From: SAR116 cluster bacterium AG-313-A07
Lineage (GTDB): Bacteria; Pseudomonadota; Alphaproteobacteria; Thalassobaculales; Thalassobaculaceae
Length of the DNA: 64,000 nt
Reading direction: 5' to 3'
NCBI GenBank assembly: GCA_003284265.1
Contig: QBVV01000004.1
Span: forward strand, 1-64,000
Shown here one piece after another: positions 7,917 through 16,278 of this stretch. The translations under genes were made by a program, and so were the position numbers. The notes under the pieces were generated by a model. That model made no database searches. It was not told the origin of the DNA and saw only the letters and a list, made by a program, of their open reading frames with translations. How positions within the stretch are numbered: position 1 is the stretch's first letter; the number at the start of each line of letters is the position of its first letter.

Positions 7917-10307
7917 CTAGCCCGCCTTGGCTAAATTAGTGATAGATAAGAACTCTTCGGGTTTTACGCGAATAGCAGCACCAGTTGGGCAGGCACTAAC
8001 GCAGGATGCTCCCCCTTCAATATCCTTACACATATCACATTTTGCTGCCATGGAACGAGCGCCTTCTACCTTTTTTCCGGACGCCTTGTCTTGTCCAGGG
8101 CCTGGTCCTGAACCGAATAATAACCAGGATAGCAGCCCAGGCTTCTCTTTGGCGGGGTAAGCCAATTGAATAACGCCATATGGACAGTTACCGGCACAGT
8201 TTCCACAACCTATACACGTATCATCAATAAATACTTCTCCATCTGGAGCGCGATGAATAGCGTCTGCGGGACAATCTGACATGCAATGAGGGTGTTCGCA
8301 GTGGCGACACGACGTCGGAACATGAAGTGTCTCAAAAGTAGGTCCTGCCTCTCGATTTAGGCGGGATATACCTCCATGCGTTTCAGCGCATGCTTTCTCG
8401 CAGTTATCGCATCGTACGCAAAGCGATTCGTCTATTAACAATACATCTGAAGCTTCTCCAACACCTTGACCCACAAGAAAATCAATGACATCTCCCGCTT
8501 CAGGCCGCTCTTCAGTCTCAAGGTTTTCAACCATTCGGTCTTGAAACTTAGCCTCTATTTCGCGTCTAAGTTCATGCTCGATTTTTAAAAGCGCCCTGAA
8601 TGCTGCTGCGTCTATTTTAATAACTTCTGAGGCTACTGTGGCCTTAACCGTTGCCGATCGTGGAGCTTCTGTCAAAAGGGCCATTTCGCCGATATAATTC
8701 CCTGATGGAATATAAGATAACACTACATCGCGTCCACCTATCAGGCTGGACACTACAAAGGAGCCGGAGCGAATTAAAAATACACTGTCAGCGTCATCGC
8801 CTTGGTTAATGAGTATGTCCCCGGCAGACAAGCTCTCTACTGCAGCAGAATCAACTATATCTTTAAGGAGTTCTTTTTCAATGTTTGGAGCCAAATGCGT
8901 TTGAATTTGACGGTATATGGCAGCTGTATCCAGAACCTTTTTGGAGCCTGGAACCGAGTTTATAAGCCTTAACATAGCCCGTCTTGGAGTCTCTACTAAA
9001 AAACTGTCTTCATTCGCCACAATTGTAGCAGTTCTGCGACGACCTGCGATGAGGCCCATTTCACCAAAAAATGACCCTTTCTTCAACTTTACTCTCTCGC
9101 TTGCATCATCCGGGTTAATTAGCGCACTCACGCTCCCTTCAACAATAGAATACACGCTATTTGTGTAATCATTTCTGAGGAAGATAACATCATCTTTTTG
9201 AACACGATGTATTGTACTATCAATCATGAATTCTCTGAACTGAAGAGCCGACATGTGAGAAAGGAGAGGAACATTCTCCTGTATGGTCTGAAGCACTTCG
9301 TTTACAGCCCTGCCTTCTAAACTGGCAAATTTCTCTTCTAGCAGGGGCTCGTCAGCAGGCGCTATATTGTTTCCGGATATAGTTTCAACGACCTCATAAC
9401 CTTGGTTCATTGCTAGCTTGATTAATGGGTAACCGGCCAGCGCACCGACTACATATAATCCGGGGACGGAACTCTCATATTTTTCTGATAGATCGGGCAG
9501 TGCGCTGCGGTCTTCACTAGTAAATTTTATGCCACAACTTTCTACAAATCCTCGCGGTGCCATTGCACCTAGGCGCGCTATTATTCTCTCACATGGAACA
9601 ACTGTCTCACCTTCTGGCACTTTTAAAACAATCTCGCCCGGGGCAACGCGAGCCGTACTTGCGTTATAATAACATTCGAGTAAACCGCTCTCGATAGACT
9701 CCGTTATTAGTGTTAAGTTCCCGGACTTTACTCGGGCAAATTCCCCTTTCCTGTTTACAATTGCGACTTTGTTTTGAGCTGCCAAAGCCACCGCATTCTC
9801 AATAGCTGCGTCACCGGCTCCTACCACGATGATGCGCTCGTCTTCATATTCTTCCGGATCATCTAGTTGGTATTGGACACCTTCCCAATCGTCTCCATCC
9901 ACATCAAGTTTTCGAATATTGCCCTGCATGCCAATAGAGAGCACAACATGATTTGCGGTGATGGTCCGTCCATCTTTAATAGTAAGTGTAAAATTATCCT
10001 TTTCGCCAGTTATAGCGGTCACTTCACTTTTGTAGCTGATATTGATTTTTTGCTCATCGATCTCTCTATCCCAGGTTTCAAGGATATCTTCTCTGATACC
10101 GACTTCGAAACTTACATCACTCCTTAGTGGCATGACGTCTGGGGTTGCCATGACGAATTTTTTCTTCTGGAATTTGTAAATGGTGTCAGAAGCGTGATCG
10201 GTTGTCTCTAGCAGAATGTGGTTAATGCCTTTTTGAGCAGCTCGCGCACCTGCACTCAGACCAGATGGGCCTGACCCGACTATAGCAATGTCATAATGAT
10301 CAGCCAT
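7917..10307 (-). CDS. Flavoprotein with two cNMP-binding domains and four 4Fe-4S sites
   Basis: This 796-residue cytoplasmic protein has no signal peptide. Residues 1-330 resemble thioredoxin-reductase-like NAD(P)H:FAD oxidoreductases: FAD site IVGSGPSGLSAG (about 9-20), NAD(P) site VVGAGDAAIEN (about 160), and GLYVVGALAG near 290. There is no CXXC redox pair in the reductase part. Two cyclic-nucleotide-binding folds follow (about 355-465, FFGEMGLIAGRRRTAT; about 480-595, YIGEMALLTEAPRSAT). The C-terminal 180 residues are a DmsB/HybA-like ferredoxin unit with 16 cysteines: CVRCDNCEKAC, CRHCEHPHCMSDC, CIGCGNCAGNC and CDMC plus CVSAC. It is the first gene of the electron-transfer operon and is the likely NAD(P)H entry point; cAMP/cGMP control is inferred, not shown. 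Confidence 0.9.
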   Translation of the reverse strand: MADHYDIAIVGSGPSGLSAGARAAQKGINHILLETTDHASDTIYKFQKKKFVMATPDVMPLRSDVSFEVGIREDILETWDREIDEQKINISYKSEVTAITGEKDNFTLTIKDGRTITANHVVLSIGMQGNIRKLDVDGDDWEGVQYQLDDPEEYEDERIIVVGAGDAAIENAVALAAQNKVAIVNRKGEFARVKSGNLTLITESIESGLLECYYNASTARVAPGEIVLKVPEGETVVPCERIIARLGAMAPRGFVESCGIKFTSEDRSALPDLSEKYESSVPGLYVVGALAGYPLIKLAMNQGYEVVETISGNNIAPADEPLLEEKFASLEGRAVNEVLQTIQENVPLLSHMSALQFREFMIDSTIHRVQKDDVIFLRNDYTNSVYSIVEGSVSALINPDDASERVKLKKGSFFGEMGLIAGRRRTATIVANEDSFLVETPRRAMLRLINSVPGSKKVLDTAAIYRQIQTHLAPNIEKELLKDIVDSAAVESLSAGDILINQGDDADSVFLIRSGSFVVSSLIGGRDVVLSYIPSGNYIGEMALLTEAPRSATVKATVASEVIKIDAAAFRALLKIEHELRREIEAKFQDRMVENLETEERPEAGDVIDFLVGQGVGEASDVLLIDESLCVRCDNCEKACAETHGGISRLNREAGPTFETLHVPTSCRHCEHPHCMSDCPADAIHRAPDGEVFIDDTCIGCGNCAGNCPYGVIQLAYPAKEKPGLLSWLLFGSGPGPGQDKASGKKVEGARSMAAKCDMCKDIEGGASCVSACPTGAAIRVKPEEFLSITNLAKAG

Positions 10308-10524
10308 GTCGTACCATCACTATCAACTTATTTCCCCTTTTCTGACTTTATGCCAGAGTGTCTTATCAAGAGTATTCCCAAGTTATATTTGTAGGCGTTC
10401 CTGGCTTCACTGTCAAAACCCTTTGGCAAAAAAACAAAAAAAACTAGTGTTATTTGCAAGAAGATATTTTGGATATTTTATTTCATAATTATCAAACTAT
10501 TTTGAAACACTTTTAAATATTCTT
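10308..10524. other. 217-nt intergenic region upstream of the electron-transfer operon
   Basis: No gene is seen. The region is AT-rich and lies between the stop of the prepilin peptidase gene (minus) and the flavoprotein start (minus), so it should hold the promoter of the electron-transfer operon. The only structured element I could pick out is an FNR/CRP-like dyad at 10482-10495. An A-rich run follows position 10430; on the minus strand it is a T-run but has no clear stem before it. Confidence 0.5.
10482..10495 (-). promoter_or_regulatory. Possible FNR/FixK/CRP-type operator
   Basis: Read on the minus strand the site is TTGATAATTATGAA, one base off the FNR/FixK consensus TTGAT-N4-ATCAA. 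It lies 175 nt upstream of the flavoprotein start in the transcribed direction. A redox-responsive regulator would suit an electron-transfer operon, but in AT-rich DNA a nine-of-ten match can occur by chance. Confidence 0.3.
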
Positions 10525-11304
10525 TTATGGCGAGTTTAGGGTTTGCACTAATAAAAACCAACCGGACGCACATAAGAAAGGGCCAAATGGTATTTGTTCT
10601 TTAACACTGAATTGCTTTATTGCCACAAATCGCAAAAAAATGAATAGGATTCCCGATATAGATGATAGGAATATGAACAAAGGTAGAGCTTGCCAACCTA
10701 TCCAAGCGCCAAACGCGGAGATTAGTTTAACATCCCCCCAACCAATACCTACTTTCCCTCTCATTTTATTGTATATCTCGGCTACTATGCCTGTTATCAA
10801 GCCCCCGCCAATCCCTCCAAACACACTATCCTGAAAATCAATATTTTGCAGCCAAAAAGATTGGCAGAGCCCCAATAAAAGAAATGGTAACGTGGCTATA
10901 TCCGGTAATCTCTTGGTTAATATGTCGAAGATAGATAGTCCTATTAAAAATAAAGCGATCGCGTACAGGAAAACTAATTGAGAAAAGAATTGGCCTTCAA
11001 TCACGCATAAAATAGTAATAAATACTGTTAAACTGGAAAGTTCAGAAAAAAAATAAATTGGGAGCTTAAGCTTATTGCAGAGTTTGCACCTTCCTCTCGT
11101 GAAAATGTAATTGAATAATGGAATTTTCTCAATAAGAGGGTACGGCCTTAAACAAGCGTCGCAGTATGATCGTCCTAGTGTTAACGAGGCTTCTTTTCCA
11201 GCAAAGTGAATAGTCATCTTTGCAACGAGACTTCCTATGATGGGAGTGAAGCAGAGGAGAAAAATAGAGTTAGCGTAAAAGTAATCCATTTTTATCTTGG
11301 ACAT
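10525..11304 (-). CDS. gspO: Type IV prepilin peptidase / N-methyltransferase (GspO/PilD)
   Basis: This 259-residue polytopic membrane protein cleaves the leader of type IV pilin-like proteins and N-methylates the new N-terminus. The cytoplasmic zinc-type four-cysteine motif is present (YCDACLRPYP and CKLCNK), as are the two catalytic aspartate regions of this family, FDILTKRLPD and GWGDVKLISA. About six to seven hydrophobic helices are visible. It is the only such gene in the window and the natural processing enzyme for GspG, I, J and K encoded 8-9 kb to the right. It is not in the gsp operon but lies between two cytochrome loci. The start has no strong ribosome-binding site; ATG at 11289 is possible. 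Confidence 0.88.
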   Translation of the reverse strand: MSKIKMDYFYANSIFLLCFTPIIGSLVAKMTIHFAGKEASLTLGRSYCDACLRPYPLIEKIPLFNYIFTRGRCKLCNKLKLPIYFFSELSSLTVFITILCVIEGQFFSQLVFLYAIALFLIGLSIFDILTKRLPDIATLPFLLLGLCQSFWLQNIDFQDSVFGGIGGGLITGIVAEIYNKMRGKVGIGWGDVKLISAFGAWIGWQALPLFIFLSSISGILFIFLRFVAIKQFSVKEQIPFGPFLCASGWFLLVQTLNSP

Positions 11305-11316
11305 TCCGATTTTAAG

Positions 11317-11338
11317 TTGGTTAAGGTAGGCCTACCAA
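11317..11338. promoter_or_regulatory. Palindromic operator candidate between divergent genes
   Basis: GGTAGGCCTACC at 11325-11336 is a perfect 12-bp palindrome, and TTGGT/ACCAA half-sites at 11317-11321 and 11334-11338 overlap it. It sits in the 62-nt gap between the divergently transcribed prepilin peptidase and TPR-protein genes, where a shared regulator could act on both. Confidence 0.35.
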
Positions 11339-11366
11339 TGTAGATTGTTAATGGCAATACTTAAGA

Positions 11367-11735
11367 ATGAGGCATACAATATCTCGATTTAATTTATATC
11401 TCATATTTCTTACGATCCTTGCCGCGCTGATAGTGTTTCCTCTTGTTGGTTTTTTGCTCACCTCTGAAGATAATGTGAAGGATCGTAACGCCACACAATC
11501 AGATGAATTTCAACCTATAGAAAAAAGGATAAAAGAGCTAACGGTCTACTTAAAAAATAATCCAAAAGATGGCATTGCTTTTAAACGACTTGGTGGCCTT
11601 TATGTAAAGGCGGGGAGATTGAGTGAGGCAGTCTCAGCTTATGTGGCAGCAGAGAAAATTTTGCCGAAAGACTCGGAAATAAGAAGGGCTTTTATCGAAT
11701 TACAAAGTATGGGACATGCCACTAGCAATCGATAG
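11367..11735 (+). CDS. Membrane-anchored TPR protein, CcmI/CycH-like
   Basis: The 122-residue protein has one N-terminal transmembrane helix (about 9-31) and a periplasmic tail with a helical pair at about 50-115 that reads as TPR units (YLKNNPKDGIAFKRLGGLYV, then a matching stretch ending AAEKILPKDSEI). Membrane-bound TPR proteins such as CcmI present apocytochromes to the haem lyase; this one is far shorter than CcmI, so the comparison is only structural. It is followed 30 nt later by a multiheme cytochrome gene on the same strand, which supports a chaperone-like link. General protein-protein scaffolding is the alternative. Confidence 0.6.
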   Translation: MRHTISRFNLYLIFLTILAALIVFPLVGFLLTSEDNVKDRNATQSDEFQPIEKRIKELTVYLKNNPKDGIAFKRLGGLYVKAGRLSEAVSAYVAAEKILPKDSEIRRAFIELQSMGHATSNR

Positions 11736-11771
11736 AAAAAGGTATTAAAGTTGTTTTAGGGGGAGATGGGT

Positions 11772-13103
11772 ATGAATAATAATTTAAGAAAAATTTTAAC
11801 AGTAATTTCTATGATTACTATTTTAGAAATTTTTCTAATTAAAATCGGTAACGCGCAAACTATATTGCCGCAAAATGCTGATGATATTCATATTGGTGTA
11901 ACGTCTTGCGCCGGTAGCACGTGTCACGGCGCAACCACTCCATGGGCAGGCTCAACTGTATTGCAAAACGAATACATGACATGGGAGCAGTATGACCCTC
12001 ATTCGAAAGCGTATTCGGTTTTATTAAATTCAACATCCAAGAAAATGGCGAAAAACCTTGGAATTGGTAAGGCTCATGAAGCTAAAATTTGTTTGGATTG
12101 TCATGCTGATAATGTTCCGCAGAATAAACGTGGACGTGTGTTTCAGATTTCTGACGGCGTTGGCTGTGAAGCGTGTCACGGTGGGGGCCAACGTTGGCTA
12201 GGGATCCATGTCTCAGGTGTTGGGACACATGAAGACAACGTAAAGGCAGGTTTATATCCCACTGAAGATCCAGTCAAGCGCGCTGAGCTGTGTATTTCAT
12301 GTCATTTTGGGGATGAGACTAAGTTCGTGACCCATAGAATAATGGGTGCTGGTCATCCAAGAATGAGTTTTGAGTTAGATACTTTTACAGCCATACAGCC
12401 AGCTCATTACAAGATTGATAGTGATTACCGTAAGCGTAAAATAGTAGCAAATGGGGTGCAAACATGGGCTATTGGACAGGCCATTGCTTTGGAACGCCGA
12501 TTAGACGCTCTGTTGGACCCTAAACGCAATAGAGACGGAATTTTTCCAGAATTAGTCCTTTATGATTGCCAGGCGTGTCACCATTCTCTTATGGAGCAGA
12601 AATGGCAACCACGACCAGGAACGGGGCTTGGACCTGGAGTTGTGAGATTTGATGACTCGAATTTACTAATGCTGCAGATAATTGTATCAAATATTGATCC
12701 GAAAAAGGGTGCGTTGTTGGTCCAGCAAACTAAAGCCTTGCATAAGTCAACTACAGAAAATGAAGCGCAGTACTATGCCGCTGCAAAAGTGCTGAAGAAA
12801 ACATCCTCGGAGTTAGTTGCCTTATTTTCCCGTCATAAGTTTGGAAAGCAAGACGTATCTAGATTACTGAACGGTTTGATTGATAGAGCCAAAAAAGCAG
12901 AATTTTCTGACTACGTAGGCGCTGAACAAGCGATAATGGGCATAAGTGCCGTACTCTCAACTGCGGATAGAATGGGTATGAAAGCCGCCGCAAAATCAGC
13001 TCAAAAAGCTGTGGATAAAGCATTCTTGGCTCTCTCGAAGTATGATAACTGGGACTATGCTGGATTTAAAACTGCCGTTGGCATGATAAAACCATTGCAA
13101 TAG
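11772..13103 (+). CDS. Exported five-heme cytochrome c (cytochrome c554-like)
   Basis: The protein has about 443 residues with a signal peptide ending at GNAQ. Haem sites (counting from an upstream ATG at 11766): an unusual CX4CH at 48-54 (CAGSTCH), then CLDCH 109-113, CEACH 134-138, CISCH 176-180 and CQACH 268-272. The C-terminal 160 residues lack haem motifs and look helical. The layout recalls the cytochrome c554/c-prime family of multiheme proteins; it does not establish a substrate. The run AGGGGGAG lies at a good distance before the ATG at 11772, while the ATG at 11766 is too close to it. The gene follows the TPR gene and converges on the PPC-protein gene 3 nt downstream. Confidence 0.83.
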   Translation: MNNNLRKILTVISMITILEIFLIKIGNAQTILPQNADDIHIGVTSCAGSTCHGATTPWAGSTVLQNEYMTWEQYDPHSKAYSVLLNSTSKKMAKNLGIGKAHEAKICLDCHADNVPQNKRGRVFQISDGVGCEACHGGGQRWLGIHVSGVGTHEDNVKAGLYPTEDPVKRAELCISCHFGDETKFVTHRIMGAGHPRMSFELDTFTAIQPAHYKIDSDYRKRKIVANGVQTWAIGQAIALERRLDALLDPKRNRDGIFPELVLYDCQACHHSLMEQKWQPRPGTGLGPGVVRFDDSNLLMLQIIVSNIDPKKGALLVQQTKALHKSTTENEAQYYAAAKVLKKTSSELVALFSRHKFGKQDVSRLLNGLIDRAKKAEFSDYVGAEQAIMGISAVLSTADRMGMKAAAKSAQKAVDKAFLALSKYDNWDYAGFKTAVGMIKPLQ

Positions 13104-13106
13104 GCT

Positions 13107-14255
13107 CTATTTTTTTGGGCTAGTTTCAAATTTTAAGCCGAATGCCCCGGTGCCGGCACAGCAGTGCCTAACCTCAAGGATGTAGGCACCGGCTTTCAGG
13201 GTTTGATTTATTGAGAAGTTGTATCCTGCACCACTGTCGTCATCTCTTTTAATGATAGCCCCTGTTTTCTTTTCTGTAATGGTGGCCGCCATGTCAGAGG
13301 GACCTACAGAGGATATTTTTACATTTGAGCTATTATTGAGTTGGATCCTGTAACGCTTTACTTCGCCACTGGTGATAATGCTATCTACAAGATTATTAGA
13401 AATTTTTTTCTCTTCGGAAGATACGAAGTTAGATGAATTGATATGAATCTCGTTGTGAGAACCTTCGGTTAAAATTATCTCTTGATAATTATTAGGACGG
13501 AATTTCTGGTCACTGGAAAAACCGAAAACTGTCGTTGTGCCGGGCTTTGGGTTTCCTTGACGCGAAACTGTCGCGGTAATCCCTTTGTTGATGGTGTTGG
13601 CATGTTGCACCTGAAGACTCGGCGCTGCGATTACAATTTCAGATTCTGAAAAATTTAATTCCAGCCTGTCACTTCCCCGCAACGTAGGCGAAAGAGATCT
13701 ATTACCAATTGCCTGTGATAAGACTTTTTCAATTTGAATCAAGTTTTTCTTAGATGGATTGAGAAAATTAGACTTAGAAGTAGACGAAGAAATAACTTTG
13801 CTTTGATTGATTAAGGAGAAGAAAAAATTGATTAGTGCTTGGTCTCGATCAGAATGCCAACTAGATTGGAAATTCGACATAGAGACAAAAAATAAGCCAT
13901 CCTTCACTTGAAAAAAAATTGGCTGACTGAGCTTTTCCCCGCCTAATTGTCGATATATATCATATACTATTAATCCAGATTCTACCCAAGATCTATCTGT
14001 ATCCGTATATTGGCCTCCTTTTAGCGCACCTGCTATATCTCGGACCGGATCATAAAACATCTTAGCGCCTGATGCTTCTCGCAGACTAATAGTCTCCTTT
14101 TTTGCCTTCAACTCCTCTATTTGCTCGAATAGATAGGATGCACTATTCGTTTCAGCTAGTCCCGAGGAAGAGAATATCCCGAAACCCGAAATAATTGAAA
14201 CGCTGACACTTAATTTGAACAGGCTGGTTAGCCCTATTAGGCACAACTTATTCAT
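13107..14255 (-). CDS. Secreted protein with C-terminal PPC-like domain
   Basis: From the ATG at 14255 the product has 382 residues: a signal peptide (MNKLCLIGLTSLFKLSVSVS, cleaved near GLAET), a middle region without recognised motifs, and a C-terminal beta-sandwich at about 295-380 like bacterial pre-peptidase C-terminal (PPC) domains (GEVKRYRIQL, DMAATITE, RDDDSGAG, LKAGAYILEVR). Two adjacent Cys occur near the end (HCCAG). A longer frame from 14333 would overlap gspD by 86 nt; the shorter start overlaps it by 8 nt and begins at the signal peptide. PPC domains are common in secreted proteins, so a type II secretion substrate or accessory protein is inferred from position directly after gspD. 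Confidence 0.68.
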   Translation of the reverse strand: MNKLCLIGLTSLFKLSVSVSIISGFGIFSSSGLAETNSASYLFEQIEELKAKKETISLREASGAKMFYDPVRDIAGALKGGQYTDTDRSWVESGLIVYDIYRQLGGEKLSQPIFFQVKDGLFFVSMSNFQSSWHSDRDQALINFFFSLINQSKVISSSTSKSNFLNPSKKNLIQIEKVLSQAIGNRSLSPTLRGSDRLELNFSESEIVIAAPSLQVQHANTINKGITATVSRQGNPKPGTTTVFGFSSDQKFRPNNYQEIILTEGSHNEIHINSSNFVSSEEKKISNNLVDSIITSGEVKRYRIQLNNSSNVKISSVGPSDMAATITEKKTGAIIKRDDDSGAGYNFSINQTLKAGAYILEVRHCCAGTGAFGLKFETSPKK

Positions 14256-16278
14256 TGCCTTTGAATGCTGGGTTAGTGGCCAATAATCCCTTATATTTTT
14301 GCAGAATGTCTTCAGTAATCTTTTCTGGTTCATCTTTACTTTTTATAACTTTTGGCGAAATCAGAACCACGAGTTCGGTGCGGTGTTTTTGTTCTCCGGT
14401 AGTTCCGAAAAAATGTCCTAACAGGGGTAATTTATGCAGTAATGGAATACCTGATTTAATGTCCGTTGATACTTCTCGGATTAATCCAGCCAGTAAAGCG
14501 GTGGTGCCGCTCTGAAGGCTTGCTGTGCTTGTTACTTGTCTTTGTTGGATTGTAGGCGAATTAATTTCCGAACTGCTTGTTCTGACTACATCACTGACTG
14601 TTTGAGATATATTTAAAGTCACTGTCCCACTAGATTTAACTTTTGGTGTTATATCAAGGGTAACGCCAGTGTCTCGATATTCGATCTCATTAGTAATTCT
14701 ATTGTCGTCAGTAGCTGTGGTAGAGGAGGTTCTAGTGATGATAGGTACTTGGTCGCCAACATGAAGACGAGCTGTGCCGCCATCCATAACCAAAAGTTGA
14801 GGAGAAGATACGACACGTACGTCCGTTATCTCCGAGAGTGCATCGATTACTACTTTTGTGGTGTTTTGCCCCCCAAACGTAACTCCAAACCCTGGTAGTA
14901 TACTAGAGGCAATAGCAGAATTACTTTGGGTAAATAATGATCGAAAGTTGCCTGACTCAATTAAATATTTTAATCCATACCTCAAATTATCCTGCAGCGT
15001 AACTTCTAATACAGTCCCTTCTATCAAGACTTGCAGCGGAGGGATATCCACTTTGTTTAATACTTCAGATATTAATTCATATTCGCGCCCGGTTGCCCAA
15101 ATCAAAATAGAATTACTCGCGTGATCCGAATTGAAATTTGGGTGCAATGTTGTTTGGGAAACCGCGCTTTTAGTATCCTTATTTTCAGCAGTATTGTCTT
15201 GTGAAATTCCTCTGCGATCGTCTGCCGAAGACGCGAAAACCCCCTTAAGTGTCTCGGTTAGAGCAGAGGCGTCACTGTGTTTTACGAAATATACAAAGAG
15301 CCGTCTCTCATCCGCGTCTTTTGTTTTATCCAATCGAGCGATCCAAAGATTGACAGTTTTTATGAGGTTTTGATTTGGTGTGATCGCCATTAGAGCATTA
15401 AGTCGTTTGATGGGCGTAAATCGCACAAGACCAGTCCCTCTTGGGCTTAGGATTTGTTCAAGCTCAGAAATCATGACCTCTGGTTTTGTATTTCGCAGAC
15501 TAACTATCGCCACATATTGTGATGCCATTGCATCTACATCGAGTAATTCAATCAATTTCTTGATAGTTATCCTGTGCTTTTTAATCCCTGATATAAGCAA
15601 AAGGTTATTTGTGCCGGGTAAGTCAATAACATCATCTTTCTCCACTACTGGTGCAAGTAGTTTCAGCATTTTCCCCGTTGGAATATTTGTTAACGGAATA
15701 ATCTCGACTCCAAACCCGGCTTTGGTTTGTTTGAGCAAGTGTGCAACTTTCGCATCTTTTTTGCCTGAGGAAGGAATGATTTGAACCATTCCATCCCCAT
15801 GAACTGCCATGAGACCATGTGCTTCCAGTACGGCATCTAGGAGACCCAGCATCTGGGTTTTTGTTATTGGTCGGACTGTCCTTAAAGTAACTAAACCTCG
15901 AACATTTGGATGAAGTACGTAATTGAGTCTCAGTATATCGCCAAGAATTATTTTTATTGCCTGTTTAATATCAACCTTGGTTAATTCTACGGATAAATCT
16001 CCCGCTTCCTCATACTTCTGCAATTTTTCTTTTGATGAAGAGGGCACGTTTTTTAAAACTGGAGTATATATCTTATTCAAAGACGTAGTTTGCGGCCTAT
16101 CTTTAGAAGCAACCTGCGCCTTCAGTCTCGTTGATACGCCCTTTGGAATCTGAGAGGCTTCAGAAGAGGTAATTAAAGCGGTTCGGTCGGGATCCGGCTT
16201 CTTATATTCCGGCAGCGTTTTACAGGAAGTAAGCGCAAGAACTATAATTCCGCCAATTATTACTTTTCTTGAAGTCAT
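14248..16278 (-). CDS. gspD: Type II secretion outer-membrane secretin GspD
   Basis: The 676-residue secretin has a lipoprotein-type signal with LALTSC, Cys19 being the likely lipidation site; many GspD proteins instead use a pilotin, so lipidation may help outer-membrane targeting here. Repeated N-domains are visible: VELTKVDIKQAIKIILGDI (N0/STN-like), then secretin N1-N3 segments with YVAIVSLRNTKPEVM and LFVYFVKHSDASALTETL. The C-terminal secretin domain includes VPIITRTSSTT and EYRDTGVTLDITPKV, ending in the barrel-forming gate region. Length is typical. The start overlaps the preceding gspC/N-like gene by 4 nt. It is the last core gene of the gsp operon. Confidence 0.93.
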   Translation of the reverse strand: MTSRKVIIGGIIVLALTSCKTLPEYKKPDPDRTALITSSEASQIPKGVSTRLKAQVASKDRPQTTSLNKIYTPVLKNVPSSSKEKLQKYEEAGDLSVELTKVDIKQAIKIILGDILRLNYVLHPNVRGLVTLRTVRPITKTQMLGLLDAVLEAHGLMAVHGDGMVQIIPSSGKKDAKVAHLLKQTKAGFGVEIIPLTNIPTGKMLKLLAPVVEKDDVIDLPGTNNLLLISGIKKHRITIKKLIELLDVDAMASQYVAIVSLRNTKPEVMISELEQILSPRGTGLVRFTPIKRLNALMAITPNQNLIKTVNLWIARLDKTKDADERRLFVYFVKHSDASALTETLKGVFASSADDRRGISQDNTAENKDTKSAVSQTTLHPNFNSDHASNSILIWATGREYELISEVLNKVDIPPLQVLIEGTVLEVTLQDNLRYGLKYLIESGNFRSLFTQSNSAIASSILPGFGVTFGGQNTTKVVIDALSEITDVRVVSSPQLLVMDGGTARLHVGDQVPIITRTSSTTATDDNRITNEIEYRDTGVTLDITPKVKSSGTVTLNISQTVSDVVRTSSSEINSPTIQQRQVTSTASLQSGTTALLAGLIREVSTDIKSGIPLLHKLPLLGHFFGTTGEQKHRTELVVLISPKVIKSKDEPEKITEDILQKYKGLLATNPAFKGNE

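Noticed and set aside
11772-13103. Five-heme cytochrome as nitrite or hydroxylamine reductase
   Set aside because: Catalytic Lys-haem (CXXCK) or P460 cross-link features are not visible, so the substrate was left open.
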